DNA of 64,000 nt from JAJECS01 sp965198185. Its GTDB lineage: Bacteria; Chloroflexota; UBA11872. The stretch covers positions 186,001 through 250,000 of the forward strand of contig CBDAOU010000001.1 of NCBI GenBank assembly GCA_965198185.1. Direction: 5' to 3'. Both the position numbers and the translations under genes were made by a program. Below the pieces are notes generated by a model. That model was not told the origin of the DNA and did not search any database. It saw nothing but the letters and a program-made list of their open reading frames with translations. Each line of letters begins with the position of its first letter. The first letter of the stretch is position 1. Shown piece after piece: positions 35,948-44,931 of the stretch.

Positions 35948-36958
35948 CTACGGGCCGTGGCGGTCCTCCGGCACGACGCTGGGACCGTCGACCAGCTCAT
36001 CGACCGGCGTCGACTCCACATGGGCGCTCATCGCGCGGAACTTGGCGTACCGCTCCGGCACCAGATCGGCAGGCGGCAAAACTTGAAGCTCGTCCAACGC
36101 GTCGGCCAGCGCAGCCTTCAGGTTCCGCGCCGTGGCGTCGTAGTCGCGGTGGGCTCCACCGGGCGGTTCGGGAACGATGCGGTCGATGAGATCGGCCGCG
36201 TAGAGGATGTCGGAGGTCAGCCCAAGGGCTTCGGCGGCACGCTCCGCAAATTTCGAGTCGCGCCAAATGATCGCGGCCGCGGCCTCTGGCGAGGCCACCG
36301 AATAGATGGCGTGCTCCAGCATGAGAATCCGATCGCCAACGCCCATCGCCAGGGCGCCGCCGCTGCCGCCTTCGCCGATGACGGCGACGACAATTGGCGT
36401 CTCGAGGCGCGCCATGACGGCCATGCTCTCGGCAATGGCCCACGATTGCCCGCGCTCCTCGTCCTCGAGCGCCGGACCGGCCCCCGGCGTGTCGAGCAGC
36501 GTTATCACGGGGAGGCCAAACCGCGCGGCAAGCTTGAACAGGCGAATGGCCTTGCGGTAGCCCTCCGGATGCGCCATGCCGAAATTTCGCTCGACGTTCT
36601 GGCGCGTGCCGCGACCCTTCTGATGGCCGACGATGACGACCCGCCGCCCGTCCAGCGATCCGACGCCGCTAACGATGGCCATGTCGTCGCCGTGCCGCCG
36701 ATCGCCATGCAACTCGACAAAGCCATCGATGATGCGCTCGATGAAGTCCAGCGTGTGGGGCCGGTCGCGATGGCGGGCCAGCTGCACCCGCTGCCAGGGG
36801 GTCAATCGAGAAAACACATCGGCGGTGCGCGCCTCAAGCTCAAGCTGCAGTAGTTCCAGCTGCCGCAAGACGTCCGACGCGGAGTCCAGGTCGCTTTCTG
36901 CTTCCAGCTCAGCAATGCGGCTGCGAAGCTCGTCGAGGTCGCGCTCGAAATCCAGCAC
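35948..36958 (-). CDS. accA: Acetyl-CoA carboxylase carboxyltransferase subunit alpha
   Basis: 336 residues. Transfers the carboxyl group from carboxybiotin to acetyl-CoA together with AccD, forming malonyl-CoA for fatty acid synthesis. Typical blocks: LTPWQRVQLARHRDRP, FVELHGDRRHGDDMAI, GHQKGRGTRQNVERNFGM, PVITLLDTPGAGPALEDEER, GEGGSGGALAMGVGD. The N-terminal helix pair matches AccA. The start is GTG, 12 nt after the accD stop. The biotin carrier and carboxylase subunits (accB, accC) are not in the window. Confidence 0.95.
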   Translation of the reverse strand: MLDFERDLDELRSRIAELEAESDLDSASDVLRQLELLQLELEARTADVFSRLTPWQRVQLARHRDRPHTLDFIERIIDGFVELHGDRRHGDDMAIVSGVGSLDGRRVVIVGHQKGRGTRQNVERNFGMAHPEGYRKAIRLFKLAARFGLPVITLLDTPGAGPALEDEERGQSWAIAESMAVMARLETPIVVAVIGEGGSGGALAMGVGDRILMLEHAIYSVASPEAAAAIIWRDSKFAERAAEALGLTSDILYAADLIDRIVPEPPGGAHRDYDATARNLKAALADALDELQVLPPADLVPERYAKFRAMSAHVESTPVDELVDGPSVVPEDRHGP

Positions 36959-36970
36959 GTGCGACGCTCG

Positions 36971-37861
36971 CTAGGCTGACCGCGCTTGGGCCGCGTCGCC
37001 AATCTCGGCGCCTTTCGTCACATGCGCCGCCGCCAACAACTCGATGAGGCGGCCGATCGTGCGCCGCTGGTCCCGCCGTGCGACGACCGCGTCGATCATG
37101 CCGCGCCGCATCACCCACTCAGCGGTGTGGTCGTCGGCCTGCGCCCGGCGGCTCAAGGTCCCCTGAACCACGCGCGAGCCGGCAAAGCGGATCGTCGCGC
37201 CGGGCTCGCCGATGATGACGTCGGCGACCGCGGCAAAGCTCGCCGTCACGCCGGCCAGCGTGGGATCGGCCATGAGCACGATGTAGGGCACGCCGGCGGC
37301 GGCCAAGCGCGCCGCGGCAGCCGTTGTTTTGGCCATCTGCATGAGGGCGAACACGCCCTCGTCCTGGCGGGCGCCGCCCGACGACGTCACCATCACCAGC
37401 GGGATGCGCCGGGCGTGGGAAAGCTCGAACAGCCGTGCGATGCGTTCACCCGCTGCCCCGCCCATGCTGCCGGCGATAAAGCCAAACTCCATAACCCCCA
37501 GCGCCACCTCGTGACCCTGAATGTGCCCTACGCCGCACACCACCGCCTCGGAGCACCCTGTAGCAGCTTGGGCCTTGGCCACGCGGTCCGGGTAGCTACC
37601 GCTCGGGCGCGAGAACTCGAGTGGATCGGCGCTCAACACGCTTGCGCCCAATTCTTGAAACCCGTCCGCGTCGTCCAGGAGCAGATCAAGCCGCTGGCCG
37701 ACCGTCAGGCGATCGTGGTAGTCGCAGCGGGTGCAGACATGCAGTCCCGCCTCGAACTCCGGGCGGTAGTGCATGGCGCCGCACTTGCGGCACGTGACCC
37801 AGAGATCGGCCGGGACGCCAACACGCCGGCGGCGGGCGAGAAGATCACGCACAGGCGTCAT
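36971..37861 (-). CDS. accD: Acetyl-CoA carboxylase carboxyltransferase subunit beta
   Basis: 296 residues. The N-terminal zinc ribbon is intact (CRKCGAMHYRPEF...VCTRC, two CxxC pairs). The crotonase-like carboxyltransferase core follows: GVMEFGFIAGSMGGAAGERI, VMVTSSGGARQDEGVFALMQM, VLMADPTLAGVTASFA. Pairs with AccA encoded 12 nt downstream in the same transcript. Upstream lies comF. Confidence 0.95.
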   Translation of the reverse strand: MTPVRDLLARRRRVGVPADLWVTCRKCGAMHYRPEFEAGLHVCTRCDYHDRLTVGQRLDLLLDDADGFQELGASVLSADPLEFSRPSGSYPDRVAKAQAATGCSEAVVCGVGHIQGHEVALGVMEFGFIAGSMGGAAGERIARLFELSHARRIPLVMVTSSGGARQDEGVFALMQMAKTTAAAARLAAAGVPYIVLMADPTLAGVTASFAAVADVIIGEPGATIRFAGSRVVQGTLSRRAQADDHTAEWVMRRGMIDAVVARRDQRRTIGRLIELLAAAHVTKGAEIGDAAQARSA

Positions 37862-37955
37862 GGCTCCTGCCGAGCGGCTGTGGGCAAGCGACTATCGCCA
37901 TGTGCCCCCCAGAGATAGATCGCGGAGTATATCAACAGGGTGTGGATAGATGGGG

Positions 37956-38725
37956 TTAGGGCGCGAGCGGGCGGTCAGGCGGCGGTCGCGCTGCCACCAC
38001 GGCCCCCACCCAGCGAGCGCCCCGCCGCCGGAGCGCCCGGGCAGCCGCATCGAGCGTCGCGCCGGTTGCCGCCACATCGTCGACGAGAAGCACACGGGCG
38101 CCGCTGATGTTGTGCCGGCAGGTAAACGCGCCGCTGACGTTGCGCCAACGCGCTTCGCGCGTGAGCGACATCTGTGGAGCCGTGTCGCGGTGACGGACCA
38201 GGTGCTGATCCAGCACAGGCACGGAAAGCCAACGCGTCAGCTTGTCCGCAATGAGGGCACTTTGGTTGAAGCCACGCTCTCGCTCGCGCTGGGCGCCCAG
38301 CGGTATGGGTATGAGCGCATCGATATCGAGCGTGTCGGGCAGCGCCTGAGCCGCGACCCCGGCCAGGGCCGCGGCCAGATAGCGCTTGTTGTGGAATTTG
38401 AGCCGCAGAATCGCATCGCGAATTGGCGGCTCGTAGGGAAAACGCACAAACACATGATCGATGCGCCGTCCCTGGTGACGGCATGCGGCGCACTGGTCGC
38501 CGTGCTCGAGCGCTCGGTTGCACTGACGGCAGCATCGGCGCGAGAGCGGCTCGAGGCGGGACATACAGGCGGCGCAAATTGCCTCGCCGAGCGCCCCGCA
38601 GGCGACGCAGGTGGGTGGGAAGGCGAAGTCCGCGAGGCTGCGCCCGAGGGTTCTAGCGACCTGACCAATCGGCTTCAGCGGCGGTGCACCCGGTCCGTGG
38701 CAAGCGCCTCGTAGGCCCCGCTCAC
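37956..38725 (-). CDS. comF: ComF-family amidophosphoribosyltransferase-like protein, 5' end frameshifted near 38678
   Basis: Core of about 235 residues. A zinc-finger region has four CxxC pairs (CVACG, CAAC, CCRQC, CAAC), and the phosphoribosyltransferase domain carries IPIPLGAQRERERGFNQS and the PRPP loop VLLVDDVAATGATLDAA. ComF proteins support DNA uptake or recombination in competent bacteria. The core frame has no start codon after the clpC stop; it only reaches an ATG at 38843 deep inside clpC. In another frame a GTG (38725) overlaps the clpC TGA and reads VSGAYEALATDRVHRR, ending exactly where the core begins, so a one-base indel near 38678 is likely. Confidence 0.82.
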
Positions 38726-41233
38726 CGGGCCGGGGGCGAAGGCGTCGCCTGCGGCGCGTCCTGCGGAATCTCGGCGACGACGGGCTCGCCGTCCTCGAAC
38801 CGGAGTTCGAAGACCTTTCCGGCGGCGTTGCCGTCGACGACATGCGAGGTTAGCGGCTCGTCCACATACCGGCTCACGAGTTGACGCAGAGGGCGAGCGC
38901 CCTGATTGCGGCCGGCGGCCGCTCGTACGAAGAAGTCGAGGGCCTCGGACGTGACGTGCAGCTCAAGCCCGACCGCCCGCGCCCGCAGGATGGCCGCCGA
39001 GAGGAGCCGCCGCGCGATCTCGCGCAGCTCCGCCTCGCCGAGATCGTGAAACACCAGCAGCCGGTCGATGCGGTTGAGAAACTCTGCCGGGAGGTGACGC
39101 CGCGCATGCTCCCGCATGCGTGACTCGAATGCCGCGCGCTGACCGACCTGCTGGGCCGGACCGGCGCTGAAGCCAATCTTGGGCCCGCGCGACTCCTCCA
39201 CGCCAAGATTGGATGTCATCACGATGATGGTGCTGCGGAAGTCAACCTTGCGCCCGTTAGCGTCGGTGAGCACTCCGTCTTCCATGATCTGCAACATCAT
39301 GTGCAGCGTCCGCGGATGCGCTTTCTCGACGTCATCGAACAGCACGACGGAGAAGGGGTTCCGGCGCACGGACTCGGTGAGCTCGCCCGCCTGGTCATGC
39401 CCCACATACCCGGGCGGTGACCCGATCAGGCGAGACACGGCATGCCATTCGCCAAACTCGCTCATGTCCACGCGAACAAGCCTTTGCTCGTCACCGCTCA
39501 CGAACTCGGCCGCGGCTTTTGCCGTCTCGGTCTTGCCGACGCCCGTCGGACCAATCATGAGAAACGACCCGATGGGACGGCGCTCGTCACGCATGCCCGC
39601 CACCGCGCGGCGCAGGGAGCGTCCTAACTCGCCGAGGGCCTCGTCCTGCCCCACGACCCGCTTCCGCAGCATCGACTCGATGGCCAAGAAGCGCTCGGCT
39701 TCGGCCTCGATGAGGGTCGGCGTGGGTACGCCGCTCCAGCGCGACACGACGCCTGCAATTTCCTCGATGCCGATGACGGGCGTATTCGCCCGCGCCTCGG
39801 CCTCCCAGGCGCGACGTTCGTCGCGCAACTCTTCGCGCAGTTGCGCCTCCGCCGCCGCCAATTCAAGGACCTGCGCCGGCTGCCCGTCGACGCCCAGGTT
39901 CGGCGCGCTTGGTCGCCAAGTCTTCGAGGCGTTGCTCAAGTTGCCGCAGTCGCTCAGGGGCGGTGAGCCGGGCCACCTTGGCCTTGGCGGCGGCTTCATC
40001 GATCAGATCGATGGCCTTGTCGGGCAGTTGCCGCTCGGTCAGGTATCGACGCGACATGCTCACCGAAGCAGCCAAGGCTTCGTCGCTGATCTGGACGCCG
40101 TGATACTGCTCATAGACCGGACGCAGCCCCTGCACGATGGCGATCGCCGACTCGTCGTCAGGCTCGCCGACGTCGACGGGCTGGAGCCGCCGCGTCAAGC
40201 TCTTGTCGTTGGAGATGTGGCGGCGGTATTCGCGCCAGGTGGTCGCACCAATGAGCCGCAACTCGCTGCGCGCGAGATGGCTCTTCAGCATGTTGGCGGC
40301 ATCGAGCGACCCGGCCGCCCCACCGGCGCCGACGACGGTGTGCACTTCGTCGATGAAGAGGATGACGTTTGGATCGCCGCGAGCCTCAGCGATGACGCCT
40401 TGCACGCGCTCCTCAAACTCGCCCCGATACTTGGTGCCGGCAATCGTCGCGGCCAGGTCAAGCGCCACAATGCGCGCCTTGCGCAGGTCGGGCGGCACGT
40501 CGCCTTCCCGAATACGTTGCGCCAGCCCCTCGACAATGGCGGTCTTGCCAACGCCGGCGTCGCCGACGAGCACGGGATTGTTCTTTGTCCGGCGAACGAG
40601 GATTTCGATCATCCGATCCATTTCGGCCCGGCGACCGACCACCGGATCGAGATCACCGCTGGCGGCGGCATGCGTGACATCGCGGCCAAACTCGGCCAGC
40701 GGGCTCTTCTTGGTCCGGCGTCGCCCGCGACGACTCGCTCGCCGTCCACCGCCGCCCACGCGACCCGGACGGTACGACGCCTCGATGCGTCGGCGAATCG
40801 AGCGAAAGTCGAGACCCGCCTTTCGCAGACCCTCGCCGGCGAGCCGGCCGTGGTGGGCCAATACGCCCAGGAGCAAGTGCTCGGTGCCAATGAACCGCAC
40901 GCCGGTGCGTTCGGCTTCAAGCGCGGCCGCGCGGAGCGCGTTGCGGCCGCCGGGACCGAGGGGTCGACGACCCGCGTCCTGGTCGTCCCCAGGACCCAGG
41001 GCCTCCACCAGCGCCTCGCGCAGCTTCAGCACGTCGACCTGAGCTTCACGCAGAATGCGCGCGGCCGCGGTCTGCGGCGACGCGAGGATTGCCAGCAGCA
41101 AGTGATCGGCGCCAACGCTCGAATGCCCCAAGTTGGTCGCTTCATGCTCCGCCTGGGCGAGTATCCGCCGCCCCTTGGTTGTCAGGCGTCGCAGATACTC
41201 GACCGGTTCGTATTCGTCTCGCGTTGATTCCAC
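38722..41233 (-). CDS. clpC: ATP-dependent Clp protease ATPase subunit ClpC-like, split by an apparent frameshift near 39900
   Basis: AAA+ unfoldase of about 835 residues. First frame (GTG 41233): two Clp_N repeats (AQAEHEATNLGHSSVGADHL; RFIGTEHLLLGVLAHHG), NBD1 with Walker A GDAGVGKTAIVEGL and Walker B VILFIDEVHT, then LEDLATKRAEP. Second frame: the middle domain (NLGVDGQPAQVLELAAAEA), then NBD2 (IGPTGVGKTETAKAAAEF, VVLFDDVEKAHP, EFLNRIDRLLVFHDL) and the C-terminal domain. The frames switch at about 39895-39910. No UvrB/UvrC-like motif is obvious in the middle. It probably feeds ClpP or refolds proteins. An essential-type gene with one indel points to an assembly error. Confidence 0.88.
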
Positions 41234-41237
41234 GCCG

Positions 41238-41441
41238 CTAGCTCGCAAATGGCTGAGAGATGGTCTCCAGCAGGCTGTCGAGCCCCTCTCCAATGCTATC
41301 GCCCAAGGTCGTGAGTACCAGAACAAGCACCACCACGAACGCGACGGCCACCAGCGCGTAGCCAACCACGCCCTGCCCGCCCTGGCCAACGACCGACCCG
41401 CCATAAGAGCGGTCAGCCTGCTGGTTTGAGTCGTCGTGCAT
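41238..41441 (-). CDS. Flp-pilin-like small membrane protein
   Basis: 67 residues: a Gly/Ser/Gln-rich start, then VVGYALVAVAFVVVLVLVLT as one membrane helix, then LGDSIGEGLDSLLETI. The order resembles Flp/Fap pilin subunits (E/G-Y-A-L followed by a hydrophobic helix and TxLGxxIG), although the usual Glu at position +5 is replaced by Gly (VVGYAL). No pilus assembly genes are near. The ATG at 41441 has GGAG about 9 nt upstream; the longer frame to 41783 is not convincing. Confidence 0.55.
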   Translation of the reverse strand: MHDDSNQQADRSYGGSVVGQGGQGVVGYALVAVAFVVVLVLVLTTLGDSIGEGLDSLLETISQPFAS

Positions 41442-41848
41442 GCGCACCACTCCGGGTGAGTCCCACACGGATGCTAGGAAGCGCGCCGTCGGCGTGTCAA
41501 CGGGCGCTGGCCGAGGCGAGGCGTGCCCGTGGCGCTGCAGGCGGGGATTGTCGCGTTCTCGGCGGGGCCGACCGACCGCGGACGATCGGTCACAAGTGGC
41601 AATTGCCGCCTCCGGGGCAGGCCGAGCGTCCCATTCGAAGTCCTTGTGCCGATCCCAGGTGCGTTTGCAGCAACAAAATGTAGACAAATCCCGGGCAGCA
41701 TCGCTGAACCGCCAAACGTCGCCTCTCGCGCGGGTGCGCGGCACCCGCGTCACGTGCCGGCCGCTGCCGATTTCCGCTGCCAACCTGATAGAATTGGCTC
41801 CGGGAATTCGGCCGGTTTATCTTGCCCAGGGGAGTCCACCAAGCACGC
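41442..41848. other. Divergent intergenic region with a 9-bp hairpin
   Basis: About 400 bases between the Flp-like gene and moaC with no supported gene. A perfect inverted repeat CGCGGGTGC-GCG-GCACCCGCG lies at 41729-41749; it could be an operator or leader hairpin ahead of moaC-gyrA. AGGGGAG at 41827-41833 is the nearest ribosome-binding-like sequence to the moaC ATG. Confidence 0.45.
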
Positions 41849-42361
41849 ATGGGGCTGACGCACTTCGACGGTGCCGGGGCTCCGCGCATGGTGGATGTCG
41901 GCGCAAAACCGGAGACCGAGCGCATCGCCGTCGCGGCCGCGCGAATTGAGATGCGGCCCGAAACGCTGGCCATGATTCGCGCGCAGTTGGACGGCCGCGA
42001 GTCGCCGCTGCCCAAGGGTGATGTTGTGGGCGTGGCGCGCGTGGCCGGGATCATGGCGGCCAAGCGCACCCCGGACCTTATTCCGCTGTGCCACCCGCTG
42101 CCTCTGAGCGGCATTGACCTGGTGATCGATCCCGCGGAGGACCCGCCGGGGCTCGCCATCGAGGCCACCGTGCGAACCACCGCCCGCACCGGGGTGGAGA
42201 TGGAGGCCTTGACCGCCGTCTCCGTCGCGGCGTTGGCGGTCTATGACATGTGCAAAGCCGTCGACCGCGCGATGACTGTGCGCGACGTGCGCCTGATACA
42301 GAAGTCCGGCGGCGCGAGCGGTGACTTTCACGCCGCCCGCGAGCCGGCCAGGGAGGGCTAA
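41849..42361 (+). CDS. moaC: Cyclic pyranopterin monophosphate synthase MoaC
   Basis: 170 residues. MoaC with MoaA turns GTP into cyclic pyranopterin monophosphate, the first step of molybdenum cofactor synthesis. Motifs: THFDGAGAPRMVDVGAK, AGIMAAKRTPDLIPLCHPLP, TGVEMEALTAVSVAALAVYD, IQKSGGASGDF. The ATG at 41849 begins the family-typical MGLTHFD. gyrA follows immediately (the stop is directly adjacent to the GTG), an unusual pairing that implies co-transcription. Other Mo-cofactor genes here are moeA and a MoaD-like gene. Confidence 0.93.
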   Translation: MGLTHFDGAGAPRMVDVGAKPETERIAVAAARIEMRPETLAMIRAQLDGRESPLPKGDVVGVARVAGIMAAKRTPDLIPLCHPLPLSGIDLVIDPAEDPPGLAIEATVRTTARTGVEMEALTAVSVAALAVYDMCKAVDRAMTVRDVRLIQKSGGASGDFHAAREPAREG

Positions 42362-44821
42362 GTGGCCGACGACCGCCTCGTGCCCATCGAGCTCGCCGAG
42401 GAGATGGAAGCCTCGTACATCGACTACGCCATGAGCACCATCATGGCGCGCGCCATTCCGGACGTGCGCGATGGGCTCAAGCCGGTTCAGCGGCGGCTGC
42501 TGTACTCGATGGACGAGTTGGGCTCGGCGCCCGGCGCGGGGTACCGGAAGTCGGCGCGCGTGGTGGGCGACACGATGGGGAAATACCACCCACACGGCGA
42601 CAGCGCTCTCTACGACGCGCTGGTGCGGATGGCCCAGCCGTTTTCCCTGCGCTACCCGCTCGTCGACGGCCAGGGCAACTTCGGCTCGGTTGATGGCGAT
42701 CCGGCTGCCGCCATGCGGTACACCGAGACCCGGCTGACGGCGGTGTCGGCCGCGATGCTCGACGAGATCGATCGCGACACGGTGGACTTCGTCGAGAATT
42801 TCGACGGGACGGCCGAAATGCCGGAGGTTCTGCCGGCCGTCGTGCCCAACTTGCTGCTCAACGGCGCGACGGGCATTGCCGTCGGGATGGCCACCAGCCT
42901 TCCACCACACAACCTGCGCGAAGTCGGGCGGGCAATCCAGCACCTGCTGGACGAGCCCGACGCGAGCCGCGACGACCTCATGAAATTCGTCAAGGGACCG
43001 GATTTCCCTACGGCGGCGATCATTGTCGGCGCCGACGACATCCAGGACACCTACCGACAGGGCCGGGGTCGAGTGGTGGTCCGGGCCCGGGTCACGATTG
43101 AGGAGGTGCGCGGCGAGCGCATGGCGCTGGTCGTCACCGAGCTGCCCTACATGGTCAACAAGGCCACGCTGATCGAGCGCATCGCGGATCTGGTTCGCAG
43201 CCGCACCATCGAGGGCATTTCGGACATTCGCGACGAGTCCGACCGCCATGGCATGCGGGCGGTCATCGAGCTGAAGCGCGACGCCCGGCCCTCGGCAGTG
43301 CTCAACCAGCTGTACAAGCACACGTCGCTGCAATCCACCTTCAGCATCAACATGCTGGCCCTGGTCGACGGGCGGCCGGAGCAGTTGACGCTCAAGCGCA
43401 TGATCGAGTTGTTCATTGCGCACCGGAAGGTCGTGATCCGCCGGCGGACGACCTTCGATCTCAAGAAGGCGCGTGTCCGGGAGCACCTGCTCGAGGGCTA
43501 CGTCATCGCGCTGGACAACATCGACGACGTGATCGCGTGCATTCGCGCCGCCGCCGACACGGAATCCGCGCGACGGGAGCTCATGCGGCGATTCGACCTC
43601 TCGGAGACGCAGGCCAACGCCATTCTCGACATGCAACTGCGCCGGCTGGTCCGACTCGAACGGCAGCGCATCCTCGACGAGCTCGACGCCGTGCGGGCCG
43701 AGATTGCCGACCTGGAAGACATCCTGGCCGACGCAACCCGTGTGCGGGAAATCATCCGGACCGAGACCCGCACCGTCGTGGAGCGTTTCGGCGACGAGCG
43801 TCGCACGGAGATTCTGGCCGGCGCGAGCGGCGATTTCTCCGATGCCGATTTGGTGGCCGACGAGGATTGCCTGGTCACGCTGTCATCTAATGGTTATGTC
43901 AAGCGTGTGCAAGCAACCGCCTACCGTCGTCAAGGCCGCGGCGGTCGCGGCATCATCGGCTTCCGCAGCAAGGCCGGCGGGATCGTCGAGCACTTCCTCA
44001 TCACCAACTCGCACGACCACCTGCTCTTCTTCACCAGCCGCGGCAAGGTCTACCGGCTGCGGACCTATGAGATTCCGCAGCACGGCCGCGACGCGCAGGG
44101 CATCAACGTGATCAACCTGTTGCCCATCGAGCAAGGGGAAACGGCCACCGCCATCCTGGCCATTCCAAACTTCGAGGCCGGCGACTACCTGGTGTTCGGG
44201 ACGCGCCGCGGCGAGGTCAAGCGCAGCGCGCTCACGCAGTTCGTCACCGCCCGCAGTGCGGGCCTGCTGGCCATGGACGTGGAACCAGACGACGAGCTGG
44301 CCTGGGTGCGCCTGGCGACCGCCGAGGACAGCGCCATGTTCTTTACCCGGCAGGGCCTATCGATTCGCTTCAAGCTCGATAGCGTGCGCGCCAGCGGCCG
44401 CACCAGCGGCGGCGTGCGCGCCATAAACCTGGCCGCGGATGACGAAGTCGTGGCGATGGACCTCGTGCACCAGGACGCCTACGTGCTGCTGGTCACCCGC
44501 AACGGCTACGGCAAGAAGATGCCGGTGTCGGACTTCCGACCGCAGGGTCGCGGCGGCCAAGGCCTGCGCGCCATCAATCTCAACGAGAAGACCGGACCAG
44601 TGGCCGACGCCCGCACGCTTCTCAGCGCCGACGAGGAGATCGTGCTGGTCTCATCCGACGGGCAGGTGATCCGCTGCGGCCTCAAGGACGTGCGCCCGCT
44701 GGGGCGCTACGCCGCCGGCGTGATCGTGATGCGCATGAAGCACAACGTGGACCTGCTGCGCGTGGCCCGGCTGGCCGACGGCCGCGACGGGGAACGGGAT
44801 ACCCAGACCGCGGCATCCTGA
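42362..44821 (+). CDS. gyrA: DNA gyrase subunit A
   Basis: 819 residues. Introduces negative supercoils together with GyrB. The breakage-reunion domain has the catalytic Tyr120 in AAMRYTETRL, and the quinolone region YHPHGDSALYDALVRMAQ keeps the sensitive Ser81. The six-bladed C-terminal beta-pinwheel contains the gyrase-specific GyrA box as RRQGRGGRGIIGF (about 520), so this is gyrase rather than topoisomerase IV. The start is GTG directly after the moaC stop. gyrB is not in the window. Confidence 0.95.
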   Translation: MADDRLVPIELAEEMEASYIDYAMSTIMARAIPDVRDGLKPVQRRLLYSMDELGSAPGAGYRKSARVVGDTMGKYHPHGDSALYDALVRMAQPFSLRYPLVDGQGNFGSVDGDPAAAMRYTETRLTAVSAAMLDEIDRDTVDFVENFDGTAEMPEVLPAVVPNLLLNGATGIAVGMATSLPPHNLREVGRAIQHLLDEPDASRDDLMKFVKGPDFPTAAIIVGADDIQDTYRQGRGRVVVRARVTIEEVRGERMALVVTELPYMVNKATLIERIADLVRSRTIEGISDIRDESDRHGMRAVIELKRDARPSAVLNQLYKHTSLQSTFSINMLALVDGRPEQLTLKRMIELFIAHRKVVIRRRTTFDLKKARVREHLLEGYVIALDNIDDVIACIRAAADTESARRELMRRFDLSETQANAILDMQLRRLVRLERQRILDELDAVRAEIADLEDILADATRVREIIRTETRTVVERFGDERRTEILAGASGDFSDADLVADEDCLVTLSSNGYVKRVQATAYRRQGRGGRGIIGFRSKAGGIVEHFLITNSHDHLLFFTSRGKVYRLRTYEIPQHGRDAQGINVINLLPIEQGETATAILAIPNFEAGDYLVFGTRRGEVKRSALTQFVTARSAGLLAMDVEPDDELAWVRLATAEDSAMFFTRQGLSIRFKLDSVRASGRTSGGVRAINLAADDEVVAMDLVHQDAYVLLVTRNGYGKKMPVSDFRPQGRGGQGLRAINLNEKTGPVADARTLLSADEEIVLVSSDGQVIRCGLKDVRPLGRYAAGVIVMRMKHNVDLLRVARLADGRDGERDTQTAAS

Positions 44822-44931
44822 CCGACCCGCCGACCAAAGCCAAGAAATGGCTGAGCGCAGAGGGAACGTTTTGCCGTTGCCGCGCGTACTATCAATTAGC
44901 TGACCAGACTCATCGGCACCTGGAGTTGACC

